Shown in pieces: positions 35,629 to 48,184 of a stretch of DNA of 64,000 nucleotides. Source of the stretch: Archilochus colubris. Its lineage: Eukaryota > Chordata > Aves > Apodiformes > Trochilidae. The first letter of the stretch is position 1. Each line of letters opens with the position of its first letter. The DNA lies in assembly GCA_023079485.1 (NCBI GenBank), contig CM041115.1:43145805-43209804 (forward strand), read 5' to 3'. The position numbers and the translations under genes are program-made. The notes beneath the pieces are model-generated. The model was not told the origin of the DNA, did no database searches, and saw nothing but the letters and a program-made list of their open reading frames with translations.

Positions 35629-38600
35629 CGAATGGTTATGTATGAGCATCAGAGCAGTATTCATTGAGGGGACTGCTAATAGCACATCTGATGGCTCTTC
35701 ACACTGTGAGCCACACAATTTATCTGTCCTCTCTGATTGCATGGAAGGAAACACAGTAAGAAGCAGAGAAACAATTCAATAGGCAGTATTCAATGTTAAT
35801 CTGCACTCACAGTGAAGTGTTGCAAGATTTTCTGTTTCAGGCAATGCTTTTCTCATCATTTAGGCAACTCAACTTACAAAGCATCTCTGCAGCATAGAAT
35901 GGTATCTTCACTGTGAGGAAGAAAACAGAGAAAACAAGTGATGTAAAGGCAGTAACTTTTCATGGACAGGGCTCATCATTCTCTCACCAGTACAGAACTT
36001 AAGTATGTGTTTCTTAGGTCCTGTTTATGACAAAACAGTCCTCAGTTTGTCCCTTTGCCTCATCCAAGGACCAATGTACTGTCTGATGTACAGTGTTACC
36101 TGAAGCTGCTGGAACTGGCTGAGTTCAAGGAAAAAAAGGCAGCTCATCCTTCACTTCAGATTCACTTCACTGTTATTTATTTTCTTACCCTGCGTGACAG
36201 ACCCAGAGAAAGAAAACAGAAAGCATTTCCATGCCCTATGGGTAGCCTTTTAGCCCATGGAAAGGTCTTTCTGAAGCCACTGAGCTACCTCACCCAGTAC
36301 TACATCTGGTTTTGACATGCTCTCACCTTTTTCACCAAAGCTAACCTGACAGATGGGATGAAAGCCAAGCCCAGAGGCTGGCCAAGACAAAACCAGACAT
36401 CTGACGTGTTTTGTCAGATGGCTTCTGCTTTGACACTTCAGGGTAAGTTTCTGCAAAATCTCTAGCATCTGATTAAAAAAAGGCTGACTTCTTAAACTGA
36501 GCTTTGAAATGTGAATGAACCTTCACCTCTAAAATCATCATGGAAGTACAACATTCATAAGGGGAAGCACTTCAGCCACAGAAAACCAGATGCAATATGA
36601 AATGTTAAGGGTGAAACAAAGGTAGGTATTACTCTGCCTTCTCACAGTTAAAACTGCTAGTGAGTACATTTTAAACACAGAGCTCTATCACATATTCTTA
36701 TCCCCCTATTATCATAGACCTGTGCTATTAATGATGTTGCTGTTTCTCAAGTCACACTTAAACTTTTCAGCTTTCAAAAAAGAATCATAATTAAAATCTA
36801 TGCTCTCTATTAAGTGTTTGTGCTAAATGCAGCTGATGGTACCCAGAAGGGAAAAAATATTCCTTCTGCTCTTCAGCATCACTGACTTTGAAGTCATTTG
36901 CCTCAGTAGTGTATGTGCCAAGATCAACTTTCCCTAACATTTTATTTCCCTAACAGTCTTAGAACTCATTTTTCGCTGTGCGTTTGTCAAGCCAAAGTCC
37001 AGCCAACAGGAAATTAATTCTGAAGATATAAATGCTTTGAATGCAGATACCAGAGTTACAGCAAGAACCTCATTGCTTACTCAGAGATCTGAGTAGCCAA
37101 CAATTAGTGGATTCTGTGTTGTCCATTTGAGACCCTTATATTAAGCTAATAGAGAATGAGGCATAATGTGAGTGCAAGCTAATTGTCCAAGGACACAAAA
37201 GCAAAAGTTTTGAGATAGTGTCTGGAAGCTTTCTGTCGACTACTATGCTTCAGTTACTACCCCATCCTGCTATCACTATATACCTCTTGAATTCCAGGGT
37301 AACTTATTTCAATACCTTAAACCACAAAACGTCAGGATAATAACATTACAATTATAAAATATTAAAAGAACTGAAGTCAAGCAAGTGATTTTACTGCACT
37401 CATGGCTATGGTCACTTGTTGCAGTATCACTTTTTGTGGTCAAAGGGGTCAAAGATCCTCTGGTGAAAAAGTTTTGCAATTCAAGCAGGGAGAAAGGCAG
37501 CTTCCATTTTGTTCTGTTGCATAGAGCCTGTGTCCTTCATTCCCTCAGTTCGGTATTTACAGGGCAGATTATGATTTCACAATCCAGACTTCTCAGAAGA
37601 AAACTAACACTGTAGGACTATAATCGTGATATGAGATTCATAATCTCATAACCATGATGAGTGTCAAGGGTGCTTAAATGACCATCATAATTATACTGTA
37701 TGGTTGTTTAAAGGTTCACTAGAGAAGCGGTTTGGGTTGTTAAAGAACTCAGATGAAATGGAATGAATCTGTAATCCACACTGGAACGATAATGTGACAG
37801 TGACTTAAAAGGAGAAAAATACGTAGATGGCTTGAACTTTTTTTCTTACTTCTTTCTTGAGTAATTGTGTTGCAGGGTTTCTATACCCTTATCTGTTTAC
37901 AGAAATATTGAGTATGCATTACACATTAAAATAAATAATTCCACCATATCTTTGTACTCCAAAATTTGCAGTTAATTAAACTAATTTGTCAGTTTTTGTA
38001 AGTTGGAAACTCTTCCTGTCATCCTCTCCAATCACTACTTACTTAAATTTCATCCTTGGCTAGTTTCATGATAATGTTCATCTGCTCCAGAGGATTGGAA
38101 ATGAGAGTAATACACTGCCATACCATTTAATTTCTTTCTTAAAGCTGGAAAAAAGCAAAGCATCAACTGGCCAGCTAGATAACACAATTTCCCATGTAAT
38201 TTATTTGCTTACGATAGCTGGGGGCTAATTTAATTCCTGAGCTACTCATTTAATGGTTCTGAGAGGGATTCCCTACAGTTAAGAATGAACTGTATATAAA
38301 GTTTCTATGAAAACTGTATGAAAATTTTCTCATATTCTAGCTGAATATATGTATTACCGCAGCACATATTTAACATATTCCATAATGTGAACAGATAATT
38401 CTCTGCTATTTGTGTACATTGTTTTTGTCGCATTTATATGACCGCATTTATATAAAAATGGATATTTACTATCAAATGCCTATTTTTAAAATATACAGGT
38501 GTTTTGTTGTTTTTCAGATGGTTCTGTCAGTCTTCCTTCTCTTTTCTTTTTCAGCTGCTCCTGAAAAGTCTAGTAAGGAATGAATACGGATTAACCTAAG

Positions 38601-39609
38601 TTATATAAAGAAATTTTTACATTTACATTCATGCTCATACGTGTTATTAGTTCCAGCATCACTGTTGTGGGGTATAGAGCATGTTCTTCTGGATTTGACA
38701 CCCTAGGAAAATTAAGGCTCATATTGGACATACTGTACCTAAAGCTTCGAACTATAAGAAGGATCCAGACTCCTCAGACCTGTGAAAATTCTGAGGAGGA
38801 TTTTTCTGTAGACAGAGTATGGATGTTTGTACACACGCTCTCTCTGGGAGAGAGCACTAATCCTCCAGGACACTGAACCTTGTAAAATTTCAAGTAAATG
38901 CACCATTTTTATCATGCTACTTCTTTTTTCTACAGCATTCCCTTCTGTGTACCAAATATATCTTAAATACAGAGGGAAATCATCGAGATTCTTGCACTTT
39001 GTTTGAAGGTAAGCTTGCTAGCTTTGGTACCAACAGCAGAGACATGTGCCAAGCATTTCCCATTGTTCACACGTTCTTAGCATGTGTTTTTGCTTATAGT
39101 AGATCTGTCTGGCAAAGCAAAGGAGGAAGACTAAGTTCATGAGAAAGAGATGTCAAGACGCGTTCCATAGCACATAGCATGCGTGAAACAAAACTTTTCT
39201 GTTGATAGAGAAGGAAACAGGAAAAACAGTGAAATATAAAGGATTTCACATACCTAATAGCAGCAGCTGATGTAGATATAAACACTAATAATTCTGCAGT
39301 AGAATTGGAAAAGCTGGACTTCCTAATCTGATGTCAGAAGCATGTTTTAATTATCTTCTGCAATGTCTTTAGATCACTGCTGTTCCTTCGCCTGTAAGAA
39401 CCTTTGCTCTGAGTTTCTGTCTCTCTCACTCTCTTATTTTTCTGGAGAAATTCAGCTGGGATATTGAAGGATACAAAGTGACTAATATCATCCCAGCTGA
39501 AGTGGATTTGAGGTACTTCCTCTCTGGGCATCCACCTGAGAATTGTAGTCTTGATCCTGTTTTCACCTAGCAGTTGTATGATAATAATAATTAGTAATAG
39601 CTGGTACCA
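35629..39609. other. Unique sequence, no gene seen
   Basis: No repeat or exon recognised. A short 9-bp hairpin lies at 37630-37650 (TATGAGATT, loop CAT, AATCTCATA). A duplicated CGCATTTATAT occurs near 38430-38455. Confidence 0.5.
37630..37650. repeat. 9-bp perfect inverted repeat
   Basis: TATGAGATT and AATCTCATA are separated by CAT. A partly matched outer arm (ATCGTG with CATGAT) extends the possible fold. No function is implied. Confidence 0.75.
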
Positions 39610-39654
39610 TCTTAATAAGAGAGGGGTTTTTTGGTTTGGGTTTGTTGGGTTTTT

Positions 39655-39800
39655 TTTGAGGGGGGGGGGGGAGGGGAAGGGGAGGGGGAGGGGAAGGGGA
39701 GGGGAGGGGTGGGGTGGGGTGGGGTGGGGTGGGGTGGGGTGGGGTTGGATGGGGTTGGATTGGATTTTGTTCTGGTTGGTTTGTTGGTTGGTTGGGGTTT
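39655..39800 (+). repeat. G-rich low-complexity tract with (GGGGT)n
   Basis: It begins with an 11-base G run (39661-39671), followed by GGGGA-type units and about eight tandem GGGGT units (39706-39745). After these come GGTTGGAT and GGTTG variants. Many closely spaced runs of four or more G meet the usual pattern for G-quadruplex formation on the plus strand. The overlapping 114- and 134-codon frames are translations of this repeat and are not genes. Confidence 0.9.
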
Positions 39801-40127
39801 TTTGTTTCCAGAGAAAGTACTTTACCTTAGACCTAAATCAAATTTCTATTGCAATGGTGGGGTTTTTTTTAGGGTGCATGTGGACACCACTGTAACCTCT
39901 CTTCTGGAATTCATCTTGCTACTATCCTGGTATATACTGTTACACATCTGTATTTCGTATGTTTTCCACTCTTCCAAGCATCTGACTAGGTATTACCTCT
40001 CCATTTGGTGGGAAGACAAGACTTCTCATTGGTGACATTATGTAGTAGAAAACTTAGAAATTGTCCTTAAAGTATTTTGTCATCCAAACCAAATAATTAA
40101 TTTTCACTGTCCAAAATCATTGGCAGC
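39801..40127. other. Short unique spacer
   Basis: Sequence between the G-rich tract and the following LTR, with nothing recognised. Confidence 0.5.
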
Positions 40128-40720
40128 TGACTGAGTCTGGATGGGATGGAGCTGGTTTTCTTCATTGGAATTTTTATGTCACTCTGCTTTGGATTTGGGG
40201 CTATACCAATGTTGATAACACACCAATATTTTGTCAGTTGCATATCAGTGCTTACACTGCTTTGGGTTTTTCTTTTTTTTTTCCACTCTGCCCACCCCAG
40301 TGCAAGTCAGCAAGAATTTTGGGTGGAGAACAGCCAGGACAGCTGACCCAAACTGACCAGAGGGGTATTCCATAACAAATGACATTGTGGTCAGGAATAA
40401 AATCTGGGGAAAATTATCGAGAAATGCAGACATTAATGATTGTGGCATTTGTTTTCCCAGGTAACCATTATGGTATGCTGAGACACTACATTCCAGGAAG
40501 AGGCTAAATGTCTGCCAGTCAATGAGAAGAAAAAATTCATATTTTGCTTTGCTTACATGCTCAGCTTTGCTTCACCTACTCAGCTGCCATACTCTGAAAC
40601 CATGGCTTCTTGCTTTTGCTCTTCCTGTTCTCTCTCCTAAGCCTCTCTAATCTCTCTCAGGATCAGAGAGATGAGCAAGAGAATGTAATGGTGCCCTGCT
40701 TGCCTGGGTGAACCCACTGC
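40128..40720 (+). mobile_element. Avian ERV solo LTR (family 3), near full length
   Basis: About 590 bp with the blocks of a common avian LTR in correct order. 5' part: 'GAGCTGGTTTTCTTCATTG', 'TGCTTTGGATTTGGGGCTAT' and 'GTTGATAACACACCAATATT'. Middle: 'CAGCCAGGACAGCTGACCCA', 'ACTGACCAGAGGGGTATTCC' and the promoter area after 'GACATTGTGGTCAGG'. 3' part: 'TTTTGCTTTGCTTACATGCT' through to a terminus near 'CTGGGTGAACCCACTGCA'. The usual TATAAAG is altered to AATAAAATC. No internal retroviral coding sequence is present on either side, so it is a solo LTR formed by LTR-LTR recombination. Confidence 0.68.
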
Positions 40721-41851
40721 AGAAGTGGAGAACTTCCAGATTTCTGCAACCAGGATCATATTACCTACTGAACTGTGTCTCGTATTACCATTTTGCCAGT
40801 GAGTTGTGCAGTATTTTATAGCAATATGTTAACTTTTGTCATATAGTTCAGAGATGACAACTGACAGGAAAAAAAATAATTGCTTCCATTATGGCTAACA
40901 TTACACAGCAGTTTTCAGTGTAAACATACCCCTGCCACACAGCAACATCAGGTAACTGGTAATGGTTAAGCTAGTGGTTTGCTTGTGAAAAAAAAAAGCT
41001 TGTTAGCTTTATCCTTTGAATCACAACATTCCTGTATTTGTCATTAGACAACAGGCAGGGTACTGCCCCACTCAGATTAATATCTTAATATTTTACCTAA
41101 CCCAGGGTGAGAATGAAGAGTAACTAGCAAAATTGGTTGGAGATTAGCAATCATCAAATCAATGATTGATGAAGCCTGTTGTATGGCAGTCAGATATACT
41201 TAAATTATCTTGAAGACTGATAACATGAAAAAGTGACAAATGTGAGTGACTTCTTCTTTTTTGTAGATCTGCATTTATTACATCTCTTTATCACACTAAG
41301 CTTTCCTAGTGCATTCATCTTGCCCAACGAATATGAATTGTGCACAGCCCCACATGTGTTTTAAAGATCAAATCCCATTGTACCAAGGAATCATCTAAAT
41401 AATAGCATATGATTTGTTTCTACTCAGACTAAATAGAATAGGGACTTAAAAAGAATAAATTTGAATTAACAGTTAAAAAAAGAACAATACTTTTTTTTTC
41501 TTATTAGCATATCACCAACTCAAAAGCTATTTTCTTTACTGTTATACAGAAAACTTATGCATCTGTAATTTGAGTAAACTATTATCTAATTAAACAATTT
41601 AGATTGAACATCTTCATGTAAAGGATTGTAAAAAAAGACGATTACAAAGAGACTTGAAGAGGATAATTACAAATGGAGAATGTTGGATCCATATAAAATA
41701 CTTACATTCTTTAATTACTGAAAACACATCTAAACAAAGAATTGAGAGTATCTTATTTATGCTCAGTGAATGTCTCTTCAGACCCCTGAAAAATATTAAT
41801 TTGATCATGTATTTCTTAGACAACACGTAATAACTTTTAAAGCCCATTAAA
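40721..41851. other. Unique sequence, no gene seen
   Basis: No repeat or exon recognised. Confidence 0.5.
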
Positions 41852-41916
41852 TTTAAGGGAAAAAAGGAAAAGGATGCTTGCCTTGCCTTCCTTTCCCTTC
41901 CCTTTTTTCCCTTAAA
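41852..41916. repeat. Inverted repeat heading the purine satellite
   Basis: A 16-bp arm (TTTAAGGGAAAAAAGG, 41852-41867) is matched exactly by its reverse complement at 41901-41916. Between and beside them, a pyrimidine stretch rich in TTCCCTTCCC (41888-41910) is the complement of the GGGAA array that starts at 41923, so the array can fold back on this stretch. Confidence 0.85.
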
Positions 41917-41922
41917 GCTAAT

Positions 41923-42279
41923 GGGAAGGGAAGGGAAGGGAAGGGAAGGGAAGGGAAGGGAAGGGAAGGGAAGGGAAGGGAAGGGAAGGGAAGGGAAGGG
42001 AAGGAAGGGAAGGGAAGAGAAGAGAAGAGAAGAGAAGAGAAGAGAAGAGAAGAGAAGAGAAGAGAAGAGAAGAGAAGAGAAGAGAAGAGAAGAGAAGAGA
42101 AGTGGGAAGGGAAGGGAAGGGAAGGGAAGGGAAGGGAAGGGAAGGGAAGGGAAGGGAAGGGAAGGGAAGGGAAGGGAAGGGAAGGGGAAGGGAAGGGAAG
42201 GGAAGGGAAGGGAAGGGAAGGGAAGGGAAGGGAAGGGAAGGGAAGGGAAGGGAAGGGAAGGGAAGGGAAGGGAAGGGAA
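41923..42279 (+). repeat. Compound (GGGAA)n-(AGAGA)n-(GGGAA)n satellite
   Basis: About 357 bp of pure purine on the plus strand. Three blocks are visible: GGGAA units from 41923 to about 42001; then, after a GGAA slip near 42003, AGAGA units from about 42014 to 42101; then GGGAA units again from about 42104 to 42279, with one six-base unit at about 42182-42187. All-purine mirror sequence of this kind is prone to triplex DNA and replication slippage. Long frames through it (273 aa reverse, 136 and 133 aa forward) only reflect a 5-base unit that never makes stops. They are not proteins. Confidence 0.97.
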
Positions 42280-42289
42280 TTGCTTTGAT

Positions 42290-45200
42290 TTGTGCTTCCT
42301 GTTGTTAACACGAATCAGGTAGTTAACAAATATTCTGGAAACATTCAGGCCCATCTTACAAAGCTTAAAAAGCATTTGCTTCATTCCTCCAAAGAGATGT
42401 GCAAGAAGTATGGGGAAAAGTAGTATTTCATGCACTGCTTTTCAAAAGGAAAAAATAGAAAAGATTAATTACTTTTAAGTTCCCGTTGTATCTGTCTGTT
42501 TGGTCAAAAGCATCCATTAGACGGAAGGTAAAAAAGACATTAAATCTTTCCTTTTTATTTTTTAAACCTATTCTTCATCACCCTGAAGCACAGCTGAACT
42601 AGAGGCATATTTCTGAGAAATTTCAGTGCAAAAGAAGCACAGTCGTCTGAGAAAGAGTACATGAAAGATTCCTGTGATCACACCGTTCAGATACTCAGCC
42701 AAATATACAAATGTTACACAGCACCCAGGTCAAGGCCAACGGGAGCTGGAACAGTCTGGTCATAGATACTCTTAAGCTGCAAAAGAAACTGAAAGACATA
42801 TTGAAAAGTCAAAACCATGAATATTGAAATCTGTTTTGCACCCTGGTATGATTTTAGGATATTAAGAATTAAGCCTTTGCTGTTAGACAGAAACTAAAAT
42901 GGGAACTATATGTGTAAATGGGAGAATTCTGCATAACTGTGCAAGATCTGTTGCATTCCAAGTGAAAATGTCTTGGCTTAGGATAGTTTAGGTTTATATC
43001 TCCTTTTCATGTTTCATTACATACACGTTATTTCCAACTAATATATTTCACATTTAAGGTGAAGAGTGGTTGTAGACTCTGGGGTTTCTGAGAAAAGCAG
43101 TACTGAACACTAATAAGATTTGTGTAGCTGTGAGAAAGACTATCAAAGAAATAATAACTCTGCGTTGACTAACTAGGGTATTGAACCTGCTGAACCTGGG
43201 TTATAAGGGACAAGCAGTTTGTCTTCATGCTCAAATAATTCTGTAGAGACACACTGAATGGATTGATTTGGACCAGAAAATGAAGTTGATGTTACACAGC
43301 ATATTGTACTTGGGAAAAATCAAGACATGCATTCCTAAACAAGATGAACAAAATCAGGGAAAACACTTGAAATCTACAGACCTTCTTATAACTTAACTAC
43401 AGAAAAAGAAGGTAGAAAAATATAAGAAATTGCTTTTACAGTTATTTCTCAACTATCATAACTTGTAGGAGCTGAAATAAAAAAGAACTTACTACCTGTA
43501 ATTGAGAAAGCATGTGACTTTTATCCTTATATATAATCCATTTTACTCAGCTACCTTTAAAATTCTTCAGTTCTGTGTTACCTTATTTACATCACTTTGG
43601 TAGTTGTTAGACACATTTTACCCCACAGAGATTCTTTTCTCCCTTAACAAATGCAGGATATTGAAAATTGAGTCAATCTTTAAGGCAACTGTGTTGTGAT
43701 ACGACACTATATGGGGTAGTGAACAAAGGCTCAGGATGACTCAGGTGTGCCTTCATTTGATGGCACCATACTGTTTTCACCTGCCCAATTATCCAGCACT
43801 CAAGGGGAAGGCACTGCAACTCCATAATTGGTAGAATTTATGGCAACTTCTTTTCCCTTTGAGGAAAGTTGCCCTTTGGGACTCTGACTGAAACACTCTT
43901 TAGAAGCAGCAGCAGCACGCCCCAATATATTCACGTCTCATTCTAATTCTGGAAACCATAGATACGATGTGTATTCTTAATAGATTAGACAAATCTTCTT
44001 CCTAGGAGTTTCAATAACTTACTAAAAAAAATTTTCACTAGGCAGCTGGTAATTTCAGCTACCAAATTATTCTCTATTCCTGGAACATAGCTTTCACTAG
44101 CTGCCACAGCTGGACCTAAAAAAGTTCTATTAACACTTTGTGAACTAAAATCTTCCACTGCAGTTTTCACAAGAAAAATCACAGAACCTGTCTGAATATG
44201 AGAAGTATGAATGTCCTTTCTAGCAAACCCAGGAAATATTCAGTGCTGCTATAGGCAGTCTGAGAAGGAGAAATTCTATATGATGATGAATAGCTGAGAT
44301 ACGAGCCGACAGACTGGAGTGGGATAAAGGACCAAGAGTCACACACTTAAAGATCAGATGACTGAAATAGACAAGTTTTATGGAACTTCATAGAAGCAGA
44401 TTGTCAAACAGACTTTCTTCAGCCTGACCTGAAGAAAATAAATTAAAATCTGAGGTAGGTTTTGCCAACCAACCTGTGATCACTGGTATCACCATGCAGA
44501 TTTACCAGATGCATTACATAATATATGACTACAGATGCTGTGATAGTGTTCTGCAGACATATCCAGAAACTAGATTGTGCCTGATTCCCAGATGAGCCTC
44601 TTCATTTTCACCCACTGTCATTCAAGTAACTTTAAGTATTTCACCTCAGGTACATAGGGAAATTTTAGATTGGCAAACTGGGACTGAAGTGTTCGGTAAG
44701 ACAGATTTTACATATAGTATGTAATGGATATGAGTGGTTTTCTGTGTATAAGTGTAGAATACCCTGCTTGCTCTCTGCTCAGGGAAATATCAACATTCCT
44801 TGGACCATTTTTACAGGCAGTGTTTGCCAAAAGTAAATTTTAATCTAAAGTTCTCTGTCTCTTTTCCAAGGTCCAGGTCTCCCCAGACTACATCTAAATT
44901 TTTCTTCTTGGTGTTATTTCCCAGTAACGCCCTGTCTTGTACTGCATCTCTCTAGATTTCAAGCTAACCTCAGCTTCTGACAAAATTGAGTAGCTTAATT
45001 TCCTCATGTTCATTTCCTGCTATGGAGATCAGGAAACAAACTGCCGACTCTGCCCAAAATGGCCTTTGCAGAAAAAAGGTCCATCCAGTTTTGCTCTCAG
45101 TAACAGTCACCACAAATAAACACCTTCCATAGGTGGGGCTTTTTCTGTTTTCTTTAATTGTTTTGTACTTAGGGTTTTCAGCTGTAAAGGGGGCAGGATT

Positions 45201-47604
45201 CCTACAGCTTCCCTAACGACCGTACTGTTGACATTTGGTATCACACACACCTCAGTTCCAGACAATCTGCCCCCAAAAAACTGTTTTTTGGACAACAAAG
45301 AATGTTAACACTAACAGAAAGGTGTAAATCATACAGTCTATGAAACCAGCCCTCAAAACCTTGTCCCTTTTTAGGAAAACAGTGCAGAGAAGGAGCTAAA
45401 GTAAGCTCAGTACTCTATACTCAGTTGGATCTGAGAAACCTCCTGCTAGTGAAGAGTGGATCTGAGTGCTGCTGGGAGAGGCTCCTGACTGAGCAGGAGG
45501 TATAATAGAGCCTGTATCTCCTGTTCCATTGCAGGGATCCACAGACTGCTCTGACTTGGATCAGCTGTTTTTTTGCAATTTCTTTAGGCCACCTGCTGTC
45601 TGTACTAATTTCATAGCTAGCAAAGCACTCAGAGGAAAGGTGGGGCACAAATACTGTACCTTAGTTGGAGTAGAAAAGGCTTAGAGACTAATACAATTAA
45701 TAGTTAGATTATGCATGCACTATTTTTTTTTCTAGGCATTAAATACAATAAATGCAGAGTTTACAAATCATCAAGTTTAATGTACTATAAACAATAAGTA
45801 TTTATGATCCTCTAGGGAAGACTCCCTCGGTGTATTCCTTCCAAATATTCTTCAAGCTTAGTAGAAAAACTGAGCATCTCTCCCCTCATGCTATTTTTCT
45901 GCTTTCTTAGTAATGCGTGGATGGCTGGTAATGACACTGGAGGAAATCTTGCTCCCAGATTAGCACTGCAGGAGTGCCTATCTGCAATGCAGATCCCTGC
46001 TGCTTTCAATATATGATTTCCACAGATGTCAGTAATCTTAGAAAAAGTACGGAAAAAGCAAAAAGGAACAACATGCTTTGCCCAATCAGGTGCCACTTTA
46101 TATCTAAGGATCTCAAATGTTTTAAAAATCTTAATCTCCTAAATTGATTACGTGAATATGAACTCACAATAAGCAAACCATGCATTACGTATCACATAAC
46201 AGTGAGAGTGAAGAGCATATAACACAGCTCAGCTGATGAGGGCTAATTCATTAAAGCATGGTAACCCCTACACTTCCAGGAATATTCACATGCCCAGGCT
46301 TAATTCTGCTCCCAGGTTTAATTCACATTCCCAGGTTTAATTCTAGAGGTTTAATTCTGCTCCCAGTTCTTCTATAAACTCTGCAAGCTGGTTACTTCAT
46401 CTTCTTGGCTTGATTCATCATTACCCTGGTCTCCAGGGCTTTACAAATCTTATCTTCTCAGATTGCAAATATATCATGGCACAGGTGGGGTTAAGACTGT
46501 TTTTTAAAGACAGCACAATAAACCCAGATCTATTTGGAGCTTTTATTACATAAACTATAATTTCATTTTCTCTTCCTCTAAGACAAGGGACAGAAAGATT
46601 AAGAGAAAACAAATCTAAGGTAATCCTAACAGCAAAACTGACTTTCAGTTTTATGTGCTGTCCTTTCACTAATATGTCCTGAAGCCTCAACTTTAACCTG
46701 TTGTTTTCCATCTCTAGAGAGACTTGAGGCTAGATTTGTTTGCAGTTAAAGAAAAATTATCCAGGGGGCTATTTATGATTGTTTTTTAAATCACCATTGT
46801 CTAGAGTTAAATACTAAGTTCCATGCTAGGGCATGGTAATAAAAGTAATAAATCCATACTGATTTAGACTCCTCTTCATTGCTCAGCACTGTTTTCTCTA
46901 TTCAGAAAGCGAAACCAGGAAGGACACTGAGGTATTTATTCTTCCTACCAGCCAGGCAGGTCACCCACAATATCACAATTACACAGCAACACTGGTAAAA
47001 ATGCTCTCTTCCATGAAGCAAAACAAAAATTATATGTGCGTTCACAGGTGCCACCAATTTCCCACAGTTTCATAGAATATGGCCAGAAGGGAAGAGTGTC
47101 ACCTTTATTTTTTATAACGCAGGGCACAGAATTAATTAAAGTACTAGCTGGAGCATGTCTGTTACCAACACAACCGGTTCTGGCAAAAAATTGCAGCAGA
47201 TAATACTTATGCCCCAAAATGATAAAATGGTGAATTTTAAAAGAAATGAAGACGGCTACTTGCATGACTAGCTACTTAAAGGAAGCCAGTTTTGAGACCT
47301 AAAGTGCTAGAAGCGGTTTCTATTTATTTTAAGGAGTTCTATCTTAAGCAAAAATGTTAAGATACAGGAAATACCTATTTGTTGTGGCAAAGCACAATGC
47401 AATAGCAAAAGAAAGCTTTGTGATAATGATAATAATTATAATGTTCTTATAAATTTGTTCTTGCTTGAGCTAGGATAGTACAAATTTTCTTTCTAGTAAC
47501 TTTATTTTTCAGCCAGCTCTCTTCTGAGTAGCAGCATTTTCTGAAATTAACAGCATGTTTCTCAGTCAGTGTATGCTTCTAGTACTGATAACTCAATGTT
47601 TATA
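42290..47604. other. Unique sequence, no gene seen
   Basis: No transposon or exon recognised over about 5.3 kb, apart from a small tandem repeat at 46295-46367. Confidence 0.5.
46295..46367. repeat. Small degenerate tandem repeat
   Basis: Four occurrences of TTTAATTC or CTTAATTC (near 46309, 46317, 46335 and 46350) alternate with 'TGCTCCCAG' or 'ACATTCCCAG'. This gives a short minisatellite-like block with units of about 14-25 bp. Confidence 0.7.
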
Positions 47605-48180
47605 GTTACTGCTGGAGAACTCTATGCAGAACCAAGGCCACTGCTCAGTTCTGAGAAATATTTTATGCTCTGGAAACAAAATGGAGTAAAGGGGTCACAC
47701 CTGTACCCCTTCATCTGAGAAGGAGAGGACATCACAAGTGACCAGAACTGACCAAACCATATATTCTATCCCATACACATCATACTCTGTATAAATTTGA
47801 TGGATTATGAGAGTTCATTGTCCTTTGAGTTCTTTGTCCATGGCCAGCATCCTGAGAGAATTCTGTTGGTTTGTTTTCCTTCATTCCTAATCTGTGCATT
47901 CATTAAAACATCTGCCACTGACTCCAGGAGCCCAGACTTTCCCAGGACTACTCAGGGGGTGGGAGAGAAATGGTGGTATTGTATATATTTATACATATTT
48001 CATTATTTTCCTTTCCATCACCAACGTTTCATTACAGCTGTGTAGTTTAGTTTCCAACCCGTAAGCCTCTCTCCCTTAGTCTCTCTCCCCTCACTTCAGG
48101 AGAAAGGAGAGGGGTTAATAGAGAGTATATGTTATTCTTTTAATTGCTGGCCCAGCATTAAACTGTGCCAAACCTAATGA
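47605..48180 (+). mobile_element. Avian ERV solo LTR (family 2)
   Basis: About 575 bp matching, in order, an avian LTR that I recognise: 'AAAATGGAGTAAAGGGGTCA', 'CCTTCATCTGAGAAGGAGAG', a TATA-like 'TCTGTATAAATTTGATGG' (about 47787-47804), 'TGCATTCATTAAAACATCTG' with an ATTAAA signal, 'GCCACTGACTCCAGGAGCCC' and 'GTAGTTTAGTTTCCAACCCG'. It ends with 'GCTGGCCCAGCATTAAACTG' and 'TGCCAAACC'. No internal coding sequence follows; a different LTR starts immediately downstream. Confidence 0.65.
47787..47804 (+). promoter_or_regulatory. TATA-like element of the family 2 LTR
   Basis: TGTATAAATT sits between the U3-like segment and the 'GAGTTC' block, where related LTRs have 'TGTAAGAAATGTGG'. Activity is not implied. 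Confidence 0.35.
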
Positions 48181-48184
48181 ACAA

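Noticed and set aside
39551..40035. 114- and 134-codon Gly/Trp-rich frames
   Set aside because: They are translations of the GGGGA/GGGGT tract with random flanking codons.
41614..42435. 273-codon reverse frame and 130+ codon forward frames rich in Pro-Ser-Leu-Phe or Gly-Arg-Glu-Lys
   Set aside because: A pentanucleotide repeat with no stop in any phase produces these frames automatically. Flanks show no start context, splice sites or homology.
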